Positions 1-6,536 of a stretch of 10,186 nt of DNA are shown piece after piece (positions within the stretch are counted from its first letter, which is position 1; every line of letters starts with the position of its first letter). Both the position numbers and the translations under genes were made by a program. Under the pieces are notes generated by a model, which did no database searches, was not told where the DNA came from, and was given only the letters and a program-made list of their open reading frames with translations. This stretch comes from Betaproteobacteria bacterium (GTDB lineage Bacteria; Pseudomonadota; Gammaproteobacteria; Burkholderiales; SG8-41), in NCBI GenBank assembly GCA_025356695.1, contig JANXSE010000451.1:1-10186 (forward strand), given 5' to 3'.

Positions 1-1
1 C

Positions 2-151
2 ACGATCAGTGGCAACTCGACGTCGGTTGGCACCACCGTGAACGTCGTGCTGACCCCGTCGCTGGGCGGCGGTCGTGTGGCTTGGGCTTGCAGCACCGGC
101 TCGGGCAACTCGGTGCAGTGGAAATACGTGCCGGCCGAATGTCGTCACTAA
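2..151 (+). CDS. Type IV major pilin (PilA/PilE-like), C-terminal fragment
   Basis: This is the 3' end of a gene entering from the left edge; 49 codons and a TAA stop are visible. The reading gives a Thr/Ser/Gly/Val-rich beta-strand region and then WACSTGSGNSVQWKYVPAEC followed by Arg-His. Two cysteines, at fragment residues 30 and 47, sit as the disulfide-bonded D-region loop does in type IVa pilins of Neisseria, Pseudomonas and Burkholderiales, and the WKYVPAEC ending is typical of that family. The pilin would be the structural subunit of the retractile pilus used for twitching, adhesion and DNA uptake. The prepilin peptidase site and the hydrophobic N-terminal helix lie outside the window. 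A strong terminator begins 30 nt after the stop, so this is the last gene of its transcript. A minor pilin cannot be ruled out from the tail alone. Confidence 0.85.
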   Translation, partial: TISGNSTSVGTTVNVVLTPSLGGGRVAWACSTGSGNSVQWKYVPAECRH

Positions 152-181
152 TGTTTTAGCAGCAACTGTTTTAAATGCATC

Positions 182-213
182 AAAGAAAACCCCTCAAGCG
201 AGGGGTTTTCTTT
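182..213. terminator. Bidirectional rho-independent terminator
   Basis: A perfect 14-bp inverted repeat (182-195 with 200-213) surrounds an AAGC loop. The inner part of the stem is GC-rich (CCCCTC/GAGGGG). The outer part is A-rich on the left and T-rich on the right, which gives a U-tract whichever strand is transcribed. It lies 30 nt after the pilin stop and 45 nt beyond the stop of the converging RND gene, so one hairpin can end both transcripts. Confidence 0.93.
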
Positions 214-258
214 TGCCTGATCTATCGAGAATAATGCCCGCGTGCAATACGGCTTTAT

Positions 259-3200
259 CTAGACTTGCACCACCGCATCTGCTGTGCGCGGTGTATTTTT
301 GCGAAAACGCCGGCTGAAGCGATCCAGGTATAGATAGATCACGGGAGTCGTGAATAGCGTCAGCAGTTGCGAAAGGGCCAGCCCGCCGACCATGGCGACG
401 CCCAGCGGGCGCCGCAATTCGGATCCGGTGCCGGTGCCGAGCATCAGCGGAATGCCCGCCAGCATCGCGCACATGGTCGTCATCATGATGGGCCTGAAGC
501 GCAGGATGCAGGCCTCGAAGATCGATTCTTCCGCGCTGACACCCCGTTCGCGCTCGGCTGTCAGCGCAAAATCCACCATCATGATGCCGTTTTTCTTGAC
601 GATACCGATCAGCAGAATGATGCCGATCAGGGCGATCACGCTCAGATCGTAGCCGAACAGCAGCAGGAACAGCAGCGCCCCGACGCCGGCGGAGGGCAGT
701 GTCGAAAGAATCGTCAGCGGATGGATATAACTTTCGTAGAGTAGTCCCAGCACGATGTAGACCACGACCAGCGCTGCCGCAATCAGATAGGGTTGGCTTG
801 CCAGCGAGCTTTGAAACGCCTGTGCAGTGCCCTGGAAGCCGCCGCGTATGGTCGCAGGCGTGCCAATGCTGGGTACCGCCGCCTGAATGGCATCGACCGC
901 CTCGCCGAGCGCCGTGCCGGGCGCTAGATTGAACGAGATGGTGATGGCGGGGAACTGCCCCTGATGGCTGATCGACAGAAAATTGGTCCTGGTATTGTCG
1001 ATTTTGACGAAGGTCGCCAGCGGAATCTGTTTGCCGTTGGTTGGCGAAGTCACATAAAGCTTGTTCAGCAGATCCGGATCTTCCTGCAGCCTGGGTGTGA
1101 CCTCAAGCACTACGCGGTAGGAATTGAGTTGCGTAAAGTATTGCGCAATCTGGCGCTGGCCGATGGCGTCGTAGATCGTCGCATCAATGACCGCCGGGGA
1201 AATGCCATAGCTTGAAGCGCGGTCGCGGTCGATGGTCAGGTTGATGGCGGCGGCGCTGGTTTGCTGGTCCGATACCGCGTCGGTTAATTGCGGCAACTGA
1301 CGCAGACGTTCCAGGATGCGCGGCGCCCATTCGCCGAGCTCATTGATGTCGGCACTGGTTACCGTGTACTGATATTGCGTGCGTGCGATGCGGCCGCCGA
1401 CGCTGATGTCCTGCGAGGACTGCATGAACAGGTTGACGCCTTGCACGGCGGCCAGCTTGCGCCGCAGGCGTGCGATGATCTCGTCGGAGGAGGCGATCCG
1501 CCCGTCTTCGCGTGATCGCAGCGCGATGAAGAAGTTGCTGGTGTTCAGTGTATTGTTGCCAAGGGTGTTGCCGATACTGAAGACGTCAGGGTCCTGGCGC
1601 ACGATATCGGCGACGGCTGTCGCGCGTTCGCTCATGCCGGCGAAGGAAATGTCCTGCGCCGCTTCCGCGATGCCCTGGATATTTCCGGTGTCCTGCTGCG
1701 GAAAGAAACCCTTGGGTACGGTGATATACAAGCCAACTGTGGCGACGACCGTCGCGATGAAAACGATGAGCGTTAGCGGTTGATGTCTGAAAACGACAAT
1801 CAATGCGCGTTTGTAGGCCGCCAGCATGGCATCGAATCCGCGCTCAAAGAACATGAACATCTTGCCGTGGCGGATTTGACCTGCGCCATGTGATTTCAAA
1901 AATAATGCGCACAACATCGGTGTCAGTGTCAGAGAAACCACCACCGAGATCGCGATGGTGAGTGTCACGGTTACCGCGAATTCGCGGAACAGCCGGCCGA
2001 CGATGCCGCCCATCAGCAGCAGGGGGATAAACACGGCCACCAGCGATACCGAGATCGAGATGATGGTAAAGCTGATTTCCCGCGAACCCTGCAATGCGGC
2101 TTCAAGAGGGGGCATGCCGTTCTCGACGTGACGGTAAATATTTTCCAGCATGACGATGGCGTCGTCGACCACAAAGCCGACGGCGATGGTCAGTGCCATC
2201 AGCGACAGATTGTCGAGACTGTAGCCGATGAGGTACATTGCCGCCGCGGTTCCCATGATCGCCAGCGGCACTGTTGCCCCCGGAATCAGCGTGGCGGGAA
2301 CGTTGCGCAGGAACACAAAAATCACCATCACGACGAGGCAGATCGTCAACACCAGAGTGAATTCGACGTCTTCGACGGAGGCGCGGATGGTTTGCGTGCG
2401 GTCGGAAATAATGCCGACCTTTACGGAAGGCGGAATTGCAGCGAGGATACGCGGCATCGCGGCCCGTATGCGGTCCGCTGTTTCGATGACATTGGCGCCG
2501 GGCTGTTTGTCCACGCCCAGCAGAATGGTGCGGCCGTTGGCGAGCATGCCGGTGTCTGTCGCGTTGCCGCCGGCGCCACCATAGGCCCAGGCGGCGAGCC
2601 TGACGTTTTCCGGGCCATCGACAGCGGTGCCGATGTCGCGCACGCGGACCGGTGCGCCGTTACGATAGGCGACGATCACGTCGTTCCATGCGGACGGCAG
2701 AAAAATCTGGTCGTTGACGTAAACGGCGATGTTCTGTTTTTTGCCGTCAAACGAGCCCTTCGGGGAATTGACCGTCGCACTGACCAGTTGTGTGCGCACG
2801 TCTTCCATGCCGAGGCCCAGCCGGGACAATTTGGCCGGGTCAATCTGTATGCGTAGAGCCGGCTTTTGCTGTCCGAAAATGCCGACCTGGCCGACGCCGG
2901 AGATTTGCGAAATTTGCTGTGCAACGATGCTGTCTGCGTAATCAGACACCTGCATGATCGGCAGCGTTTCCGAACTCACGCCGAGAACCAGAATGGCGCG
3001 ATCGGCGGGGTTGATCTTGCGGTACGTCGGCGGGGCGGGCAGGTTGGCCGGCAATTGTCCGCTTGCGGCGTTGATTGCCGCCTGCACGTCGACGGCAGCC
3101 GCATCAATGTTGCGGTTGAGGTCGAATTGCAATGTGATGCTGGTCGAGCCGAGAAAACTGTTCGACGTCATCTGGCTCAGGCCACCCATCAATGAAAAAA

Positions 3201-3408
3201 AGCGTTCCAGCGGGGTGGCCACGTTGGACGCCATTGTCTCCGGGCTTGCGCCAGGCAATGAAGCCGATACCTGTATGGTCGGAAAATCGACCTGCGGCAG
3301 CGGCGCGACCGGCAGCAGCGGCCAGGTGACGATGCCGACGAGAAAAAGCGCGGCGGCCAGCAGCGAAGTGCCGATCGGCCGGTTGATGAAAATCGCGGAG
3401 ATGTTCAA
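259..3408 (-). CDS. RND multidrug efflux permease, MdtB/MdtC-like (HAE1 family)
   Basis: Proton-driven inner-membrane pump subunit that would export drugs or lipophilic compounds as part of a tripartite complex. The 1049 residues match the length of MdtB, MdtC and AcrB (about 1025-1050). The N-terminus (NISAIFINRP then a hydrophobic helix at 12-32) is typical. Periplasmic porter and docking loops span roughly 33-345 and 565-870. TM helices group at about 348-505 and 875-1025. The proton-relay Asp pair is D415/D416 in GFVVDDAIVMLENI, and the partner Lys lies in GIVKKNGIMMVDFA at 935-948. Codon 1 is TTG; it is chosen because it starts exactly where family members start and lies 3 nt after the adaptor's TAG, suggesting translational coupling. 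A Gly-rich stretch at about 275-292 appears longer than the equivalent loop in MdtB/C. Only one RND gene is present, whereas MdtABC systems pair two. The substrate cannot be inferred. Confidence 0.95.
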   Translation of the reverse strand: MNISAIFINRPIGTSLLAAALFLVGIVTWPLLPVAPLPQVDFPTIQVSASLPGASPETMASNVATPLERFFSLMGGLSQMTSNSFLGSTSITLQFDLNRNIDAAAVDVQAAINAASGQLPANLPAPPTYRKINPADRAILVLGVSSETLPIMQVSDYADSIVAQQISQISGVGQVGIFGQQKPALRIQIDPAKLSRLGLGMEDVRTQLVSATVNSPKGSFDGKKQNIAVYVNDQIFLPSAWNDVIVAYRNGAPVRVRDIGTAVDGPENVRLAAWAYGGAGGNATDTGMLANGRTILLGVDKQPGANVIETADRIRAAMPRILAAIPPSVKVGIISDRTQTIRASVEDVEFTLVLTICLVVMVIFVFLRNVPATLIPGATVPLAIMGTAAAMYLIGYSLDNLSLMALTIAVGFVVDDAIVMLENIYRHVENGMPPLEAALQGSREISFTIISISVSLVAVFIPLLLMGGIVGRLFREFAVTVTLTIAISVVVSLTLTPMLCALFLKSHGAGQIRHGKMFMFFERGFDAMLAAYKRALIVVFRHQPLTLIVFIATVVATVGLYITVPKGFFPQQDTGNIQGIAEAAQDISFAGMSERATAVADIVRQDPDVFSIGNTLGNNTLNTSNFFIALRSREDGRIASSDEIIARLRRKLAAVQGVNLFMQSSQDISVGGRIARTQYQYTVTSADINELGEWAPRILERLRQLPQLTDAVSDQQTSAAAINLTIDRDRASSYGISPAVIDATIYDAIGQRQIAQYFTQLNSYRVVLEVTPRLQEDPDLLNKLYVTSPTNGKQIPLATFVKIDNTRTNFLSISHQGQFPAITISFNLAPGTALGEAVDAIQAAVPSIGTPATIRGGFQGTAQAFQSSLASQPYLIAAALVVVYIVLGLLYESYIHPLTILSTLPSAGVGALLFLLLFGYDLSVIALIGIILLIGIVKKNGIMMVDFALTAERERGVSAEESIFEACILRFRPIMMTTMCAMLAGIPLMLGTGTGSELRRPLGVAMVGGLALSQLLTLFTTPVIYLYLDRFSRRFRKNTPRTADAVVQV

Positions 3409-3411
3409 AGG

Positions 3412-4629
3412 CTATTTCTTTTCCGGCTGCGCTTGATCGTTGCGGGCCGGGCCTTTCGCGGGAGGTTTTTGTTTGGCTGCAGGTGCCTGAAATTCGGTGA
3501 TCTTCGAGCCCGGCTTCAGTTTGTACTGGCCGTCCACAACCACGCGGGCGCCGGTTGACAGTCCGTCTTCGACGATGGCTTTGCCGTCCTGCATATAGGC
3601 CAGTTTGAGCGGTTGCATTGTTACCGTTTCTTCTTCGCTGACGATGTAGGCAAACAATCCGTTGGGGCCGCGCTGCACCACCGTTGCCGGCACGGTGACT
3701 GCGCGTTGGCGTGTGCCGAGAACGATTTGTGCGTTGACGTATTGTCCAGGCCACAACGTGCGCGCGGCGTTCGGAAAGACCGCCTTGAACTGGACGGTGC
3801 CGGTGGCGGTGTCGATTTGATTGTTGACCAGGGTCAGCCTGCCGGTTCCAAGCAGCGTAGCGTCTTCGCGCGCATAGGCCATGACCGGCAGTTGTTTGCT
3901 GCCGTCGCGTATGGCCCGGTTGACTGTCTGGAACTTGTCTTCCGGCAGCGTGAAAATCATCGCGATCGGGTCGATCTGGTTGATGACGACAATACCGTTG
4001 GTGTCGGACGCGTGCACGATGTTGCCCGGATCAACCAGACGCGCACCGGTGCGGCCGCTGATCGGGGCCCGTATGGTCGTATAGTCGAGCTGCAATCTGG
4101 CGTTGTCGACCTGTGCCTGGTCCGCCTGAACGGTCGCTTTGAGCTGTTCGACGCTGGCGCGTTGCGTGTCGTAGATTTGTCTGGCTACCGAGTCCTGCTG
4201 CCAGAGCAGGGCGTAGCGGTCGAGATCAAGCTGGCTGTTTTTGAGCAATGCTTCGTCGCGCGCTTTTTGCGCATGCGCCTGCTGGTATTGCGCCTGAAAC
4301 GGGCGCGGATCGATTTGCGCCAGCAGATCGCCCGCTTTGACGTTTTGTCCCTCGGTAAAAGCTACGCTGTCGAGCTGGCCGTCGACCCGCACCTTGACCG
4401 TGACTGTATAAAGCGGCGTGACGTTGCCGATGCCGGATAAATACACTGGCACGTCTTCCTCCTTCGCCATTGCAGTTACCACAGGGATGGCCGGTGCGGC
4501 CGCCTTCGGGGCAGATGCGGCCTTGCCGGACTGCCAATAGCGGTAGGCGCCGGTGCCGAGCAGCAGGGTGAGTCCCAACAGTAAGAACCAGATTACTTTG
4601 CGGCGACCGGGATTTGCAGTTTCTGTCAT
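3412..4629 (-). CDS. RND efflux periplasmic adaptor (MdtA-like membrane fusion protein)
   Basis: Periplasmic adaptor joining the RND permease to an outer-membrane channel. The 405 residues fit the MdtA/AcrA family. There is a short cytoplasmic start ([11 protein letters not shown]) and one membrane anchor at about 11-30. No lipobox Cys is visible, so it is probably anchored by an uncleaved helix rather than by lipid. The first half of the lipoyl domain lies at about 78-111 ([18 protein letters not shown]), an alpha-helical hairpin at about 112-182, and the second lipoyl half at 184-209 ([20 protein letters not shown]). The beta-barrel contains [16 protein letters not shown] (217-231), and the membrane-proximal domain follows [11 protein letters not shown]. 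The tail after about 380 is Lys/Pro/Ala-rich and low complexity. The ATG start is supported by the anchor position; the upstream Shine-Dalgarno match is weak. It is the first gene of a two-gene operon and lies 3 nt ahead of the permease. Confidence 0.94.
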   Translation of the reverse strand: MTETANPGRRKVIWFLLLGLTLLLGTGAYRYWQSGKAASAPKAAAPAIPVVTAMAKEEDVPVYLSGIGNVTPLYTVTVKVRVDGQLDSVAFTEGQNVKAGDLLAQIDPRPFQAQYQQAHAQKARDEALLKNSQLDLDRYALLWQQDSVARQIYDTQRASVEQLKATVQADQAQVDNARLQLDYTTIRAPISGRTGARLVDPGNIVHASDTNGIVVINQIDPIAMIFTLPEDKFQTVNRAIRDGSKQLPVMAYAREDATLLGTGRLTLVNNQIDTATGTVQFKAVFPNAARTLWPGQYVNAQIVLGTRQRAVTVPATVVQRGPNGLFAYIVSEEETVTMQPLKLAYMQDGKAIVEDGLSTGARVVVDGQYKLKPGSKITEFQAPAAKQKPPAKGPARNDQAQPEKK

Positions 4630-4837
4630 GGAAATTTACTCAAGCATGTCAGGCGTGTCATTCGGATACAAAGGTAATTCACGACAACCAACCGCCGCGC
4701 AACTACCCGGCTAAAAGATGCAATTGCAAAATTGAGCGAAGAACTCAATACCTGATATTCGTTGTTCTTGGTCAGGCAAGGCTCAGCTAAGGAATTTCGC
4801 GTACGTATTGTAGGGGGAAACTTAGCCTGATTTGCAT
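4630..4837. other. Intergenic region upstream of the efflux operon, with inverted repeats
   Basis: This 208-bp gap separates the stop of the phosphopantetheinyl transferase gene from the adaptor start, both on the minus strand. It should hold the efflux operon promoter, but no clear -35/-10 pair with good spacing was found by eye. It contains a 10-bp palindrome TGCAATTGCA (4719-4728), a 6-bp inverted repeat ATTGAG/CTCAAT (4731-4736 and 4744-4749, 7-nt loop), and CCTGA/TCAGG (4751-4755 and 4772-4776). These could be operator half-sites. No regulator gene lies nearby and no T-tract terminator is visible. Confidence 0.35.
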
Positions 4838-5635
4838 TTACCGGTCAACGGACGATTTTCGGGTAGCGACTGACGCGCCTGCATTGACAGGCGGCATTGC
4901 CGCGACCGATACCATGTATCCCGCGTCGGCATCAGGGGCATACAGGATGGTCTGTGCAATTCTCTTCGACTTGGCGCGAATGATGTGTGGATGCTTGTCC
5001 ATGTCCGCCGCGATCTCGAAGCGGGCAAGCGATTGTGACAGGCCTCTGCCAGTGGCCTTGATCACGGCTTCCTTGCCGGTCCAGAGTGCAAAAAATGCGC
5101 GCCGGCGCCGCGTTGCGGGCACCTTTTGCAACGCGTCGAATTCTGCCGGTGCGAAAAACCGTCGTGCAACGCGTTCGAATGCGATGCCGCGATCCAGATA
5201 CTCAATATCGATGCCCACGGGCCTGTTTTTTGAAATGGCATACACCGCACGTTCGCCGGAATGCGCCATGTTGAAATGAACCGGCGTTGTGCGTCTGATT
5301 CGCGGCTTGCCGCGACTGCCATACGAGAATTCAATGGCGGCGGGCGCCATGTCCAGATAAATGCCGAGCAAATGCCGCAGCATGCCGTGTGCGACGGTGA
5401 AGCGGCGGCGGTCGTCGGCGGACCGTAAGCGCGCGGCACGCTGTATTTCATCCGGCGCAAGCAGTTCGGCAAGGCGGTGCACTCGGGTTTTTCCGACGTC
5501 CATGCGTGCCAGCCAGACCTCGACGCCGGAAGTTTCCACTTTCAACGCTTTGAAGCCGGCCGCTTGCAAGGCGGCATTGGGCGCGCCGCTCTTGCCTGGG
5601 GCGTGCAAGTCACTTACTCTAGTGCCGGTTTTCAA
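4838..5635 (-). CDS. 4'-phosphopantetheinyl transferase, Sfp/Gsp/AcpT type
   Basis: Transfers the 4'-phosphopantetheine arm of CoA to the conserved Ser of acyl or peptidyl carrier domains. Numbered from the TTG at 5635 (265 aa), the family motifs are GKPRI (109-113), FNMAHS (121-126), the Mg-binding GIDIE (141-145; D143 and E145) and WTGKEAVIK (185-193) with the catalytic Glu and Lys. This is the two-half Sfp fold rather than the short AcpS type. The start is uncertain. The first ~30 residues look non-conserved, and family members usually begin just before the segment equivalent to VEVWLARMD. In-frame TTG at 5608 (GAG 8 nt upstream), TTG at 5545 and GTG at 5539 are alternatives. The gene is divergent from the acyltransferase. 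The nearest visible target is the carrier domain of the acyl-AMP ligase about 0.9 kb away, though it may serve other carrier proteins as well. Confidence 0.9.
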   Translation of the reverse strand: MKTGTRVSDLHAPGKSGAPNAALQAAGFKALKVETSGVEVWLARMDVGKTRVHRLAELLAPDEIQRAARLRSADDRRRFTVAHGMLRHLLGIYLDMAPAAIEFSYGSRGKPRIRRTTPVHFNMAHSGERAVYAISKNRPVGIDIEYLDRGIAFERVARRFFAPAEFDALQKVPATRRRRAFFALWTGKEAVIKATGRGLSQSLARFEIAADMDKHPHIIRAKSKRIAQTILYAPDADAGYMVSVAAMPPVNAGASVATRKSSVDR

Positions 5636-5684
5636 TATTGACCGATATGTTTGCGGCGTTCGCCGTTACTGCCGAAGAATTCGC

Positions 5685-6536
5685 GTGATTTTTCTGAAAC
5701 TGCTGTCCCGCCTGCCGTTGCGCGTTTTATACGCGTTGACCGACGTTCTGTACGTGATTATTTACCACATCTGGGGTTTTCGCAGGCCCTTGTCACTGGC
5801 CAATATCCGCAATTCTTTTCCTGATAAGACACCGGTTGAAGTCGAAAAAATCGCCGCGCGATCGTATCGCAATGCCTGCAATCTGATTGCCGAAGTGCTC
5901 AAGGGCTCTGCCATTGATGCCGCCGATCTGCGCAAACGGGTACAGATCAACAATCTTTCCCTGCTGGAACCGTGGATCAAATCCGGTCAGCCGGTCGTAT
6001 TGCTGGCCTCGCACCATTGCAATTGGGAGTGGTTGCTGCTGGCCAGCTGCATTGAACTGGACATCAGCGTTGACGCGGTTTACAAACCGTTGCGGGTGGC
6101 GGCGGTTGACCGCTTCATGCTGGAATCGAGATCCCGCTTTGGTGGCAATCCGATACCGGTAAAGAATTTTCTGGTCGAGGTGATGAAGCGAAGAAAGGGC
6201 GCACGCATCATTGCCCTGGTTGCAGATCAAACACCGTTGGCCAGCGAGGAAAAGCACTGGACGCGTTTTTTAGCGCAGGACACGGCGTTTTTTGTCGGCG
6301 CCGACAAAATCGCCAGAATGTTACGCGCGCCGGTGGTTTTTGTCGGCATGCACCGAGTGCGGCGCGGATACTATGAGGCAGACCTGCAACTGATAAGCGA
6401 GCCGCCATACAGCCGTGATGGCTCGGATATCATCGAACGGTATGCGCGTGTTGCCGAGTTGCATATATCGGCGTATCCCGCGGACTGGCTCTGGATGTAC
6501 CGCAAATGGAAATACCGCAAGCCGCTCTACGCCTGA
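5685..6536 (+). CDS. LpxL/HtrB-like membrane lysophospholipid/lipid A acyltransferase family protein
   Basis: Predicted inner-membrane acyltransferase of 283 aa that moves a fatty acyl chain, typically from ACP, to a lipid acceptor. An N-terminal hydrophobic segment (about 2-30) is followed by NIRNSFPDKT. The catalytic HX4(D/E) motif is H110-HCNW-E115 in SHHCNWEW. Then come VYKPLRVAAVDRFMLESRSR (133-152), a VADQTP segment (179-184), RFLAQDTAFFVGADKIAR (194-211) and a C-terminal ADWLWMYRKWKYR. This set of motifs resembles, from memory, the LpxL-like group common in Bacteroidetes more than E. coli LpxL. The GTG at 5685 is preferred: GAAGA lies 6 nt upstream and the encoded protein begins directly with the membrane segment. 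The frame is open further upstream (for example GTG at 5622), but that part overlaps the phosphopantetheinyl transferase gene and is Arg-rich. Its 3' end overlaps the converging ligase gene by 10 bp. The natural acceptor is unknown. Confidence 0.85.
   Translation: MIFLKLLSRLPLRVLYALTDVLYVIIYHIWGFRRPLSLANIRNSFPDKTPVEVEKIAARSYRNACNLIAEVLKGSAIDAADLRKRVQINNLSLLEPWIKSGQPVVLLASHHCNWEWLLLASCIELDISVDAVYKPLRVAAVDRFMLESRSRFGGNPIPVKNFLVEVMKRRKGARIIALVADQTPLASEEKHWTRFLAQDTAFFVGADKIARMLRAPVVFVGMHRVRRGYYEADLQLISEPPYSRDGSDIIERYARVAELHISAYPADWLWMYRKWKYRKPLYA

Noticed and set aside
75..317. 80-codon open frame on the plus strand running through the pilin end and the terminator
   Set aside because: It is in a different frame from the convincing pilin tail and reads through a strong terminator into antisense RND sequence.
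2128..2856. 242-codon open frame on the plus strand inside the RND gene
   Set aside because: It is antisense to a clearly coding RND region with conserved motifs. The translation is His/Asp/Arg-rich, as expected from a shadow frame, and it has no recognisable domain.
3613..4440. 275-codon open frame on the plus strand across the adaptor gene
   Set aside because: It is antisense to the adaptor's lipoyl and hairpin domains, with biased composition and no motif. The minus-strand protein explains the region fully.
5592..5620. Possible promoter TTGCCT, 17 nt, TACTCT upstream of the acyltransferase
   Set aside because: The spacing is right, but the -10 box matches consensus at only about half its positions and the segment may lie inside the PPTase coding sequence, so it is too weak to annotate.
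5361..5684. N-terminal extension of the acyltransferase frame up to an ATG at 5361
   Set aside because: This part is antisense to the PPTase coding sequence, is Arg/Ser/Cys-rich and precedes the natural membrane-segment start. It is an accidental open frame.
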